The notes below the pieces were generated by a model that was given only the letters and a program-made list of their open reading frames with translations, searched no databases and was not told the origin of the DNA. The translations under genes and the position numbers were made by a program. Below, piece by piece: positions 48,659 through 62,445 of a stretch of 64,000 bases of DNA. The stretch's first letter is position 1, and every line of letters starts with the position of its first letter. This stretch comes from Variovorax jilinensis (GTDB lineage: Bacteria > Pseudomonadota > Gammaproteobacteria > Burkholderiales > Burkholderiaceae_C), in the NCBI RefSeq assembly GCF_030316885.1, contig NZ_JASZYQ010000002.1, positions 871,098 through 935,097 on the forward strand, read 5' to 3'.

Positions 48659-50326
48659 ATGAAAAAATTCGAAAGTGACGCAGCCGAGAACCGTGAAATA
48701 AGTCACACACGATCGGAAGCCCTCGCCGTGAGCGCAGACCTTTCTTCGCCGAATGCAGACCCGACCGATTGCGACGTCCTCATCGTGGGCGGCGGGATCA
48801 ACGGCTGCGGCATCGCACGCGACCTCGCGGGCCGCGGCTGGCGCGTGCTGCTGTGCGAGAAGGACGATCTCGCGGCCCACACGTCCTCGTCGTCGACCAA
48901 GCTGATCCACGGCGGGCTTCGCTACCTGGAGCACTACGAGTTCTCGCTCGTTCGCAAGGCACTGCAGGAGCGCGAGGTGCTGCTCAAGAGCGCGCCGCAC
49001 ATCATGTGGCCGCTGCGCTTCGTGATGCCGCACGACCCCTCGATGCGTCCGGCCTGGATGATCCGCATCGGTCTGTTCCTCTACGACCACCTGGCAAAGC
49101 GCGAGGTGCTGCCGCCCTCGCGAACGGTCGACCTGCGACGCCATGTGGCAGGCGCGCCGCTCAAGCCGGAGTTCCGCCGCGGCTTCGTCTATTCCGACGG
49201 CTGGGTCGACGACGCGCGGCTCGTGGTGCTCAATGCGGTCGACGCGCGCGCGCGCGGTGCCGAGGTGCTCACGCGCACGCGCTGCATCGGCGCTCAGCGC
49301 GACGCCACGGGCTGGAGCGCGGTGCTCGAAGGCGCGGACGGCCGCCAGCGCAACGTGCGTGCCCGTGCCGTGGTGAACGCCGCGGGACCGTGGGCCGAGG
49401 CCTTCCTGCGCGGCGTCGCGCGGCCGCTGCACGGGGAGGCGCTCGCAACGCGTCACCTGCGGCTGGTCAAGGGCAGCCACATCGTGGTGCCGCGCGTGTT
49501 CGGCCACAACCACGCCTACATCTTCCAGAACCCCGACAAGCGGATCATCTTCGCGATTCCCTACCAGGACGAATTCACGCTGATCGGCACCACCGACATC
49601 GAGCTGCAGGGTGACGATCCAGGCGCGGCACGCATTGGCGAGGACGAGATCGACTATCTCTGCAGCCAGGCCAGCCGCTATTTCGCGCAGCCGGTGAAGC
49701 CCGCCGACGTGGTCTGGACCTACTCCGGCGTGCGCCCGCTGCTCGACGACGCCTCGGGCGACCCGTCGGCCGTCACGCGCGACTACCTGCTCGAATCGAA
49801 CACCGCGGCGGCGCCGCTGCTGTCGGTGTGGGGCGGCAAGATCACCACCTTCCGAAAGCTTGCGGAAGACGCCGCCGACGAGGTCGGGCGCATGCTCGGC
49901 GAGGCGCGCGCGCCATGGACCGACGGCGCCTTCCTGGCCGGTGGCGATCTGTCGGCCTGGATTGGTGCCACGCGGCCGAGCGCGAGGCCCGACGACGACT
50001 TCGAGCACTTCGTCGCCGCGGTGCAGCTGCGCCATCCCTGGCTCGACCACGTGCTGGCGCGCCGGCTCGCGCGGGCCTACGGCGCGCGCATCTCCGAACT
50101 GCTCGGCGACGCCGGTTCGATGGCTGACCTGGGCCCGGCCGTGGCGCCGGACCTGCACGAGCGCGAGCTGCACTACCTGCGCGACCAGGAATGGGCCTGC
50201 AGCGGCGACGACGTGCTGTGGCGCCGCTCCAAGCTGGGCCTGCGCCTCACGCCGCAGCAGCGCGAGCAGGTGGATGCCTGGATGCAGCGCCATGCCCGTT
50301 CCGAGGAAGGCGTTCCATGCAGCTGA
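48659..50326 (+). CDS. glpD: Aerobic glycerol-3-phosphate dehydrogenase
   Basis: GlpD is the membrane-associated FAD enzyme that oxidises glycerol 3-phosphate to dihydroxyacetone phosphate and passes electrons to quinone. The 555-residue protein shows the FAD site DVLIVGGGINGCGIARDLAGRG, then SSSSTKLIHGGLRYLEHYEFSLVRKAL and VNAAGPWAEAFL. It also has IFAIPYQDEFTLIGTTDIELQGD and a C-terminal helical domain. AAGGA at 48648 supports ATG 48659, giving a 39-residue leader before the FAD fold; GTG at 48728 is an alternative. It leads the importer operon and overlaps glpS. Confidence 0.96.
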   Translation: MKKFESDAAENREISHTRSEALAVSADLSSPNADPTDCDVLIVGGGINGCGIARDLAGRGWRVLLCEKDDLAAHTSSSSTKLIHGGLRYLEHYEFSLVRKALQEREVLLKSAPHIMWPLRFVMPHDPSMRPAWMIRIGLFLYDHLAKREVLPPSRTVDLRRHVAGAPLKPEFRRGFVYSDGWVDDARLVVLNAVDARARGAEVLTRTRCIGAQRDATGWSAVLEGADGRQRNVRARAVVNAAGPWAEAFLRGVARPLHGEALATRHLRLVKGSHIVVPRVFGHNHAYIFQNPDKRIIFAIPYQDEFTLIGTTDIELQGDDPGAARIGEDEIDYLCSQASRYFAQPVKPADVVWTYSGVRPLLDDASGDPSAVTRDYLLESNTAAAPLLSVWGGKITTFRKLAEDAADEVGRMLGEARAPWTDGAFLAGGDLSAWIGATRPSARPDDDFEHFVAAVQLRHPWLDHVLARRLARAYGARISELLGDAGSMADLGPAVAPDLHERELHYLRDQEWACSGDDVLWRRSKLGLRLTPQQREQVDAWMQRHARSEEGVPCS

Positions 50327-51393
50327 GCCTCGAGCGCGTCGGCAAGAAGGTGGGGCCGCAGACCTGGCTCTACCCGCAGAGCATTGCGCCGCGCAGCGGC
50401 GCGGTGACGGTGCTGCTCGGGGCCACCCAGGCCGGCAAGACCAGCCTGATGCGGCTCATGGCCGGCCTCGATGCACCTACCGAGGGCCGGGTGCTGGTCG
50501 ACGGCCAGGACGTGACCGGCGTGCCGGTGCGGCAGCGCAACGTGGCCATGGTCTATCAGCAGTTCATCAACTATCCCTCGCTCACGGTGGCCGACAACAT
50601 CGGCTCGCCGCTCAGGCTGCGCGGCGAGAAGAACGTGGCCGCGCGCGTGCGCGAGCTGGCCGACAAGCTGCACATCGGCATGTTCCTCGACCGCCTGCCG
50701 GCCGAGCTCTCGGGTGGCCAGCAGCAACGCGTGGCGCTGGCCCGGGCATTGGCGAAGAACGCGCCGCTGATGCTGCTCGACGAGCCGCTCGTCAACCTCG
50801 ACTACAAGCTGCGTGAAGGCCTGCGCGACGAGCTCGCGCACCTGTTCGCGAGTGGCGATTCGACCGTCGTCTACGCCACCACCGAGCCCGGCGAGGCGCT
50901 CCTGCTGGGCGGCTACACGGCGGTCATGGACGCCGGCGAGCTGCTGCAGTACGGGCCGACCGCCGAGGTCTTCCACAAGCCCGGGTCGCTGCGGGTGGCG
51001 CGCGCCTTCAGCGATCCGCCGATGAACCTGCTGGCCGGGCGCGTGGCGGCCGGCGGCGTGCAGCTGGAGGGCGGGCCGTCGCTGCCGCTCGCGCTGCCGC
51101 CGGAGGTCGACGGCCTGGTCACGGTCGGCCTGCGTGCGAGCGCGCTCGACGTCGTGGCCCGTGCGGCGCACATCGCGCTGCCCGGCAAGGTCGAGCTGGC
51201 CGAGATCTCGGGGTCGGACACCTTCGTCCACGTCGAGACGCCGGTGGGTGAAGTCGTGGCACAGCTCACGGGCGTCCATCGCTTCGAACTCGGCGCGGCG
51301 ATCACGCTGTATTTCGATCCCGCCCAGGCCTACGTGTTCGACGTCGGCGAACGGCTGGCACGGGCGCCGGCACAGCCTGCACGGAGCGCCTGA
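50317..51393 (+). CDS. glpS: Glycerol ABC importer, ATPase subunit GlpS
   Basis: The 358-residue MalK-type ATPase has Walker A GATQAGKTS (about 35-43), Q-loop MVYQQFINYPS, a perfect signature [15 protein letters not shown] (131 on), Walker B LMLLDEPLVNLD and a C-terminal TOBE-like domain. The switch histidine of the H-loop is replaced: YATTEPGEA has Thr189 where YVTHD is expected. The paired ATPase at 51395 has the opposite defect. Gene order glpD-S-T-P-Q-x-V matches the glycerol ABC system described in Rhizobium. Confidence 0.93.
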   Translation: MQLSLERVGKKVGPQTWLYPQSIAPRSGAVTVLLGATQAGKTSLMRLMAGLDAPTEGRVLVDGQDVTGVPVRQRNVAMVYQQFINYPSLTVADNIGSPLRLRGEKNVAARVRELADKLHIGMFLDRLPAELSGGQQQRVALARALAKNAPLMLLDEPLVNLDYKLREGLRDELAHLFASGDSTVVYATTEPGEALLLGGYTAVMDAGELLQYGPTAEVFHKPGSLRVARAFSDPPMNLLAGRVAAGGVQLEGGPSLPLALPPEVDGLVTVGLRASALDVVARAAHIALPGKVELAEISGSDTFVHVETPVGEVVAQLTGVHRFELGAAITLYFDPAQAYVFDVGERLARAPAQPARSA

Positions 51394-51394
51394 C

Positions 51395-53351
<1,957 letters not shown>

Positions 53352-53355
<4 letters not shown>

Positions 53356-54164
53356 ACCACGACCGCTTCAGCAAGCGCAGCGTCTTCCTGCTGCTCTACC
53401 TGGTGTTCGCGCTCCTGCCCATCTACTGGATGGTCAACATGAGCTTCAAGACCAACGAGGAGATCGTCTCCAGCTTCTCGTTCTTTCCGCAGGCCTTCAC
53501 CTGGGACAACTACCGGCGCATCTTCACCGACGAATCCTGGTATTCGGGCTACATCAACAGCCTGATCTACGTCGGCATCAACACCGTGATCTCGCTGGCG
53601 GTGGCGCTGCCCGCGGCCTACGCGTTCTCGCGCTACACCTTCCTGGGCGACAAGCACGTCTTCTTCTGGCTGCTGACCAACCGCATGACGCCGCCCGCGG
53701 TGTTCCTGCTGCCGTTCTTCCAGCTCTATTCCACGGTGGGCCTGATGGACACCCACCTTGGCGTGGCGCTCGCGCACCTGCTGTTCAACGTGCCGCTCGC
53801 GGTCTGGATCCTGGAAGGCTTCATGAGCGGCATTCCGCGCGAGATCGACGAGACCGCCTACATCGACGGCTATTCGTTCCCGCGCTTCTTCCTCACGATC
53901 TTCCTGCCGCTGATCAAGGCCGGGGTCGGCGTCGCGGCCTTCTTCTGCTTCATGTTCAGCTGGGTCGAGCTGCTGCTTGCGCGCACGCTCACGAGCGTGA
54001 ACGCCAAGCCCATCGTGGCGACCATGACGCGAACCGTGAGCGCCTCGGGCATGGACTGGGCCACGCTCGCCGCCGCCGGCGTGCTGACCATCGTGCCGGG
54101 CGCCATCGTGATCTGGTTCGTGCGGCACTACATCGCCAAGGGCTTCGCGATGGGGAGGGTCTGA
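53352..54164 (+). CDS. glpQ: Glycerol ABC importer, permease GlpQ
   Basis: The 270-residue MalG-type permease has six helices, WMVNMSFKTNEEIVSSFSFFPQAFTWDNYRRIF near the N-terminus and the EAA loop LEGFMSGIPREIDETAYIDGYSFPRFFLTIFLPLIKAG. It forms the channel with GlpP. It overlaps glpP by four bases. The name here is the permease of the ABC system, not the glycerophosphodiesterase GlpQ of E. coli. Confidence 0.93.
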
Positions 54165-54165
54165 C

Positions 54166-54474
54166 ATGTTCGACTGGATGGTCTGGACCACCCCGGTGGC
54201 GATCTTCTTCAGCTGCATCGCGCTGATGCTGGTCGGCATGACCGTGTGGGAGCTGCAGTCGCCGACCCCGTTGCGTCGGGGCTGGCTGCCGATGGAGACG
54301 ACGCGCGGCGACCGGCTGTTCATCGGCCTCCTGATCGCGGCCTACATCAACCTGATCTTCATCGGCCTCGCGGGCAGGTTCCAGGAGTGGTTCGGCCTCG
54401 AGGCCGAGCCGTCGATCTGGATCAGCTTCGTGCTGTCCATGGGCGTGCTCGCGCTGGTGATGCGCAAGGGCTGA
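54166..54474 (+). CDS. DUF2160 small membrane protein of the glycerol importer operon
   Basis: The 102-residue protein has three hydrophobic helices (WTTPVAIFFSCIALMLVGMTVW; RLFIGLLIAAYINLIFIGLAG; IWISFVLSMGVLALVM) and the conserved loop SPTPLRRGWLPMETTRGDRLF. It is always found beside glpQ in this type of cluster and starts one base after the glpQ stop. It is probably an accessory subunit of the importer; its exact role is not known. Confidence 0.9.
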   Translation: MFDWMVWTTPVAIFFSCIALMLVGMTVWELQSPTPLRRGWLPMETTRGDRLFIGLLIAAYINLIFIGLAGRFQEWFGLEAEPSIWISFVLSMGVLALVMRKG

Positions 54475-54563
54475 ACGCACGCGCTCCTTTCGAAACGGAC
54501 CGGCTCTTCCGCTTTCCCGGAGCCGTTCTGCCAGCAGCGGAAAGCGCCATCGAGGAGACAAGC

Positions 54564-56294
<1,731 letters not shown>

Positions 56295-56319
56295 TCGACC
56301 GGCGCCGCGCGGCGCGGCC

Positions 56320-57423
56320 TCATTGCGCCATTGCCGCCTGCACCTCGCGGCCGAGGTCGATCACCGACATCGCGTAGTAGCTGCTCCAGTTGTAGCGGGT
56401 GATGACGTAGAAGTTCTTCGTGCCGGCGACGTAGCTCGGCGTCCCGTGGCCGTTCTGCAGCTCGACCAGAGCGAGCAGGCCCGGGTGCCGCAGCGCCTCG
56501 CCCTGCAGCACCGCGCCGCCGGCCACGAAGGCGTCGACGCTGAAGGTGGGCACGATGTCGGGCGCCAGCAGCACCGCCTTGCGCAGCCGCGCCTCGTCGA
56601 AGCGCACCGGGAACACCGGCGGCACGCCGGGCTGCCAGCCGAAGGCCTTGAAGTAGTTGGCGACCGAGCCGATCACGTCGACCGGATTGCGGACCAGGTC
56701 GATGCGGCCGTCGCCGTCGAAGTCGACGGCGTATTTGGCGATGCTGCTCGGCATGAACTGCGGCATGCCCATCGCGCCCGCATAGCTGCCCACCGGGGTC
56801 ATCGGATTCTCGGCGGTCCGGCTCTCGGTGCTCAGGAAGCTTTCGAGCTCGCCGCGGAAGAAGGCCCGCCGTTCGGCCGCTCGCGGATGGGCATCGGGAA
56901 AGTCGAAGGCCAGCGTGGCCAGCGCGTCGATGACGCGGAACTGTCCCATGTCGCGGCCGTAGATGGTCTCGACGCCGATGATGCCGACGATGATCTCGGC
57001 CGGCACGCCGTAGGTGGCCTCGGCGCGCGCCAGCGTCTCGGCGTTGCTGCGCCAGAAGCGCACGCCGGCGGCGATGCGCACCGGCTCGACGAAGCGGCCG
57101 CGGTAGGCCTGCCAGTTCTTCGGTGCGCCGCCGGCCGCAGGCAGCATCAGGCGCGGCACGTTGGGCAACTGGCGCGCCTGGCCGATGGTCGCGCGGGTCC
57201 AGGCCGGATCGAGCTGGCGCCGCGCCGCCACCTCGTCGGCGAACTGCATCGCATCGGCGCGGCCGGCGTAGAGTACGGGGCTGCGCGCCGGGGCGCTGCG
57301 CTTGTCGGCCGCCGCCTTGGCCCGCGCGGAGGCGGTCGAAGCCTCGGCGGCAGGCAGGCCGGTCGCCAGCAGCAGCGCGCTCGTCAGCGCGGCCGGCAGG
57401 GCAGGGGAGAGAAGACTTCGCAT
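56320..57423 (-). CDS. mltB: Lytic murein transglycosylase B
   Basis: MltB cleaves glycan strands of peptidoglycan with formation of 1,6-anhydro-muramic acid. The 367-residue protein has a signal peptide (LPAALTSALLLATGLPAAEAS) without lipobox, and the catalytic glutamate in GIIGVETIYGRDMG. It also shows YAGAMGMPQFMPSSIAKYAVDFDGDGRIDL and GGAVLQGEA. Residues after 335 carry the usual YNWSSYYAMSVIDLG end. It is 52 bases downstream of the tgpA-like gene and may be co-transcribed with it. Confidence 0.93.
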   Translation of the reverse strand: MRSLLSPALPAALTSALLLATGLPAAEASTASARAKAAADKRSAPARSPVLYAGRADAMQFADEVAARRQLDPAWTRATIGQARQLPNVPRLMLPAAGGAPKNWQAYRGRFVEPVRIAAGVRFWRSNAETLARAEATYGVPAEIIVGIIGVETIYGRDMGQFRVIDALATLAFDFPDAHPRAAERRAFFRGELESFLSTESRTAENPMTPVGSYAGAMGMPQFMPSSIAKYAVDFDGDGRIDLVRNPVDVIGSVANYFKAFGWQPGVPPVFPVRFDEARLRKAVLLAPDIVPTFSVDAFVAGGAVLQGEALRHPGLLALVELQNGHGTPSYVAGTKNFYVITRYNWSSYYAMSVIDLGREVQAAMAQ

Positions 57424-57475
57424 CGCTGCGATTGTGCCGTTCGAAAAGCGGTCCGGGTTCGGTGGAACCAGCGCA

Positions 57476-59470
57476 TCAGCGCGGCCACGCCAGGCGCCGG
57501 AACTCGCTGCGCAAGGCGGGAAGGGCGTCGCGCGGCGCCTTCGCGTAGCGCTGCGCCTCCAGCCGCAGCAACCAGTCGTGAACCGGCTGCGCGTCGGCGC
57601 CGTGGCGCGCAGCGACGGCGGCCGCCATCTGCCGCGGCGAGGCGCCTTCGGGCAGCACCACGCCGGTCATGGCGAGCCGCTTGCGCACGCGGCCCAGAAG
57701 CCGCAGCCAGGGGTCGTGCTGGCTGCGCTCCCACAAGGTCCAGGCGGCGCCGGCCAGGCTCGCGATCACCAGCAGCACGAGCATCACCAGCGCCAGGTCG
57801 AGCAGGCTCGGCGCACCGAAGCCGATGTTGCGCAGCAGATCGAGCTGGCGGCTTTGCGTGTAGTTGAGGACCCATTGGTTCCAGCCGTTGTTGACCGCCT
57901 CCCAGGCGGCGCGCAGGTTCTGCGACAGCGTCGGGTTCATGGCGCCGATGGCACCCGCGAACAGTCCGGGCTCGGGCGCCAGGCGGCGGAACTGCCCGAC
58001 CCGGTCGGGAGCGATCGCGCCCGTGGGATCGACCCGCACCCAGCCGCGGCCTTCTTCCCACACCTCGGCCCAGGCATGGGCATCGCTGTTGCGCACCACC
58101 CAGTACTTGTCGACCCCGTTGAGCTCGCCGCCCTGGTAGCCCGTGACGATGCGCGCCGGAATGCCCAGCGCACGCATCAGCACCACGAAGGAAGAAGCAA
58201 TGTGCTCGCAGAAGCCGGCCTTGCGGTCGAACCAGAATTCGTCGGCCGTGTCGTTGCCGAAGACACCCGGCTCCAGCGTGTACGAATAGCCGCCGGTGCG
58301 AAGCCGCTGCAGCACGTTCTGCACCAGCGCCGGCGTGTCGGCGCCGGCCAGCGCCGGATCGCTGCGCATCTGCGCTGCCAGCGCCACCGTGCGCGGGTTC
58401 GATCCCGGCGGCAACGCGACGAGGGACCGCAGTGCCGGGGTGCGGCGCGTGGGACCGCTCTCGAACTGCGTGTAGCTGCGGGCCCGGTAGCGCACGAGGT
58501 CGCCGATCGGGCGGTTCGCGACCCATTGCAGCTCGGGTGTGGCGAACAGTTCGTAGCCCTGGAGCTCGGGCCGGGTCGGCGCGGCATCGAGCGTGAGCAC
58601 CCAGGGCCGGTTCGAGGGCTCCAGCGTGACCTCGTAGTCGGTCGGCGGGCCGCCGACGCGCAGGCTCTGCGGCAGTGCCGCGCGCGAGAACAGGGGCGGT
58701 GCGGTCCATTCGCGGCCGTCGAACTGCGACAGCACGGGTCCGCGAAAGTACAGCGCGGTGCGCGGCGGCACGCGGCCGTCGTCGAAGCGCACGCGTGCGG
58801 CGATGCCGTCGTCCAGCGCCAGTGCCGCCATGGTGCCGACCCGCATCGAGTTCGAGAGCCCGGTGCGCCCGGTCATGGTGTCGTTCGGCGTGCCCCACAG
58901 CGGCGCCAGGCGCGGGAACAGCATGAACAGCACGAGCATGATCGGCGCCCCGAGCAGCGCCATCTTTGCAGCCGTGCGCGCCGCCTGCGCGAGCGGCGGC
59001 TTGCCCACCGGCATGTGGGCATTGACGAGCGCGGTCAGCAGCCCTAGCAGCGCGAGCAGCATCGCGAAGGCGGTGACGAGCGACTGCGAATAGAAGAAGT
59101 TCGTGAGCATCGCGAAGAAGCCCAGGAAGAACACCACGAAGGCATCGCGCCTCGCGCGCAGCTCGAGCGTCTTGAGCGCGAGCAGGATCACCACCAGCGT
59201 GACGCCGGCATCCCGGCCCAGCAGCGTGCGGTGGGTGGCGTAGGTCGCGACCAGCGTCAGCGCGAGCAGCGCGATGCGCCAGCCACGGCCCGGCAGTGGC
59301 CGCTGCTGCACCGCCAGCGCGCCGCGCCAGAGCAGCACCACCGCGGCCAGCGTGCTGCACCACCACGGCAGGTTGGGCACCTGCGGCAGCAGGATCAGCG
59401 CGATCACGCCGAGCAGGAAGAGGGTGTCGCGCGTTTCGCGCGGCAGGGCCTGGAGCCGGGCGCTCAGCAT
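57476..59470 (-). CDS. tgpA: Membrane transglutaminase, TgpA-like (DUF3488)
   Basis: The 664-residue protein has about five N-terminal helices (LFLLGVIALILLPQVPNLPWW, ITLVVILLALKTLEL region, VTAFAMLLALLGLLTALVNAH) and a periplasmic transglutaminase domain. The triad is in RKAGFCEHIASSF (Cys), SDAHAWAEVWEEGRGW (His) and RVDPTGA (Asp). A C-terminal helix and cytoplasmic DUF4129-like tail follow. TgpA is needed for growth in Pseudomonas aeruginosa; its substrate is not settled. It overlaps the DUF58 gene by seven bases. Confidence 0.9.
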   Translation of the reverse strand: MLSARLQALPRETRDTLFLLGVIALILLPQVPNLPWWCSTLAAVVLLWRGALAVQQRPLPGRGWRIALLALTLVATYATHRTLLGRDAGVTLVVILLALKTLELRARRDAFVVFFLGFFAMLTNFFYSQSLVTAFAMLLALLGLLTALVNAHMPVGKPPLAQAARTAAKMALLGAPIMLVLFMLFPRLAPLWGTPNDTMTGRTGLSNSMRVGTMAALALDDGIAARVRFDDGRVPPRTALYFRGPVLSQFDGREWTAPPLFSRAALPQSLRVGGPPTDYEVTLEPSNRPWVLTLDAAPTRPELQGYELFATPELQWVANRPIGDLVRYRARSYTQFESGPTRRTPALRSLVALPPGSNPRTVALAAQMRSDPALAGADTPALVQNVLQRLRTGGYSYTLEPGVFGNDTADEFWFDRKAGFCEHIASSFVVLMRALGIPARIVTGYQGGELNGVDKYWVVRNSDAHAWAEVWEEGRGWVRVDPTGAIAPDRVGQFRRLAPEPGLFAGAIGAMNPTLSQNLRAAWEAVNNGWNQWVLNYTQSRQLDLLRNIGFGAPSLLDLALVMLVLLVIASLAGAAWTLWERSQHDPWLRLLGRVRKRLAMTGVVLPEGASPRQMAAAVAARHGADAQPVHDWLLRLEAQRYAKAPRDALPALRSEFRRLAWPR

Positions 59471-60470
59471 AGGGCCAGCGTCTCGAGGCATTGGCGCTTG
59501 TGGGCCTCGCCCTGCGCCGGCGCGACCGTCCGGCCCGCGATGCGCAGCCCGTAGTCGACGCCGAGCCGGTCGGCCATCAGCACCCAGGCGCACAGGCGCG
59601 AGATGCGGCCCTCGGCATCGGCCAGGCCCGCCAGCTGGGCATCGAGCCACAGCTCCTGGCGCTGGGCCTGCTGGGTGTCGCGGCTCACGAGGTCGTCCGA
59701 GCCCGCGGCCTGCGCCTGCGCGGCGCGCTTCCAGACGACGAGCTTGAGCGGATCGCCGCGGCGGTAGGCGCGCACGCCGTCGTATTCGCCGGCCGGATGG
59801 GTGCGCAGCGCCACCGATGCGGCCTGGCCCGCGAGCGGCTCGGCGGGCGGCAGCGGTGGCGGATGTGCCTCGGGCGCAGGGTAGACCAGCATCGTCGATG
59901 CCGGTCGCCAGATGCTCCAGACGCGGAAGGTGCCGAGCGGGAAGCGGGTCTCGACGGTCAGCGTCGGCACCGCATGCAGGCCGCGGCGCTCGGGCCGGAA
60001 GGCCACCTCGACGGTCGCGCTGCCCTGGGCCGGCACGTCGCACCAGGCCCACTGGCCGCTGCGATGCACCGCGAGGCCGATGCCGTAGCGGGTGCTGCGC
60101 CGCGCGTTGTCGAGCACCAAGCGGAACACCGCGGCGGCACCCGCATAGCGCGGCTCGGGCGCCATCAGGTGCAGCGACAACCCGCGCAGCGTGCCGTGGC
60201 AGACGTGCATGCCCGCGGCGACGCTGCCCGCCAGCAGGAAGGTCAGCAGGTAGCCGAGGTTGAGCTGGTAGTTGATCGAGGCCACGAGCAGCAGCAGCAG
60301 CGTGGCGGCAAGCATCCAGCCGGCGGTAGTCGGCACGATGTAGACATTGCGCTGCGTGAGCTCGAGCGTGTCGGATGGCGGACGGCGCGACAGGAACCAG
60401 CGGTCGATGCGGGTGCGCAGCGGTGCGCCGCGCGCCGCCAGCCAGCCGCGGGCCGGCGCCGGATCGGCTG

Positions 60471-60474
<4 letters not shown>
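59464..60474 (-). CDS. DUF58 domain membrane protein
   Basis: The 336-residue protein has two closely spaced helices (GWMLAATLLLLLVASINYQLNLGYLLTFLLAGSVAAGMHV). The DUF58 core is in AGEYDGVRAYRRGDPLKLVVWKRAAQ. DUF58 proteins are partners of MoxR-type ATPases and resemble von Willebrand A domains. The GTG start overlaps the moxR stop (GTGA), and the end overlaps the tgpA-like start, so the three are one translationally coupled unit. Confidence 0.9.
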
Positions 60475-61403
<929 letters not shown>

Positions 61404-61467
61404 ATGCAAACAATACCGTAAGCCCGGCGGGCCCATGCCGCGTAGGGCTACGACGCGGATTTCGATC

Positions 61468-62421
61468 ATGGGTAAGACCGGCTACTTCACACACCGAGAC
61501 TGCTGGAAGCACGACATGGGGCCGGGCCATCCGGAATGCCCCGCGCGGCTCGATGCGATCGAGGACCGCCTGCTCGTCACGGGCGTGGGCGACGCGCTCG
61601 AGCGGGCCGAGGTCCCGCTGGCCACCTTGCCGCAGATCACGCGCGCGCATGGCGTGGCCCACATGGAGCATCTCGAGGAACTGAGCCAGCGCCTCATCGA
61701 GGACGCGCCGGCCGGCGGCCCCGACCATGCGCAGATCGACCCCGACACCACGCTGACCCGCTTCACGGTGCTGGCGGCCCGCCGCGCCGCGGGTGCCGCC
61801 ATTGCCGCCACCGACGCCGTGGTCTCGGGCGAGTTCGAGAACGCCTTCTGCGCCGTGCGCCCGCCGGGCCATCACGCCTGTCGCGACCAGGCGATGGGCT
61901 TCTGCTTCTTCAACAACATCGCGATCGCGGTGCGCCATGCGACCGAGCATCACGGCCTCGAACGGGTTGCGGTGGTCGACTTCGACGTGCACCACGGCAA
62001 CGGCACCGAGGACATCCTCAGCAACGATCCGCGGGTGCTGATGGTCGGCTTCTTCCAGCATCCCTTCTATCCGTTCAGCGGCGCCGAGCATCCGGCCTCC
62101 AACATGCTGAACCTGCCAGTGCCCGCCTATACCAAGGGCATGGACGTGCGCGAAATGATCGAGGCCTGCTGGATGCCTCGGCTCGAGGAATTCAAGCCGC
62201 AGATGATCTTCGTGAGCGCGGGCTTCGACGCCCACCGCGACGACGAACTCGGCCAGCTGCGCCTCAACGAGCACGATTTCGCCTGGATCACGAGCCGCGT
62301 GGTCGACATCGCGCGCCGCCATGCGGGCGGGCGCATCGTCTCGATGCTCGAGGGCGGATACAACCTCGATGCCCTGGCGCGCAGCGTCGAGGCGCACCTG
62401 CGGGTGCTCGCCGACCTCTGA
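61468..62421 (+). CDS. Histone deacetylase-like (class II) amidohydrolase
   Basis: The 317-residue zinc hydrolase belongs to the HDAC/acetylpolyamine amidohydrolase family. Visible motifs are DMGPGHPECPARLDAIE, the general-base histidines in RPPGHHACRD, zinc ligands in VVDFDVHHGNGTEDI and SAGFDAHRDD, and the transition-state tyrosine in LEGGYNLDAL. It could deacetylate lysine or polyamine-type substrates in the cytoplasm; the substrate is not known. ATG 61468 (MGKTGYFTHRDCW) fits the family better than the upstream ATG at 61435. Confidence 0.92.
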   Translation: MGKTGYFTHRDCWKHDMGPGHPECPARLDAIEDRLLVTGVGDALERAEVPLATLPQITRAHGVAHMEHLEELSQRLIEDAPAGGPDHAQIDPDTTLTRFTVLAARRAAGAAIAATDAVVSGEFENAFCAVRPPGHHACRDQAMGFCFFNNIAIAVRHATEHHGLERVAVVDFDVHHGNGTEDILSNDPRVLMVGFFQHPFYPFSGAEHPASNMLNLPVPAYTKGMDVREMIEACWMPRLEEFKPQMIFVSAGFDAHRDDELGQLRLNEHDFAWITSRVVDIARRHAGGRIVSMLEGGYNLDALARSVEAHLRVLADL

Positions 62422-62445
62422 CGTCCGGCGCGGACATCCCGGTTG

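Noticed and set aside
56302..56315. Perfect GCGCCGC/GCGGCGC palindrome as terminator between glpV and mltB
   Set aside because: It is a strong stem in a convergent gap, but there is no loop to speak of and no U tract, so I do not call it an intrinsic terminator.
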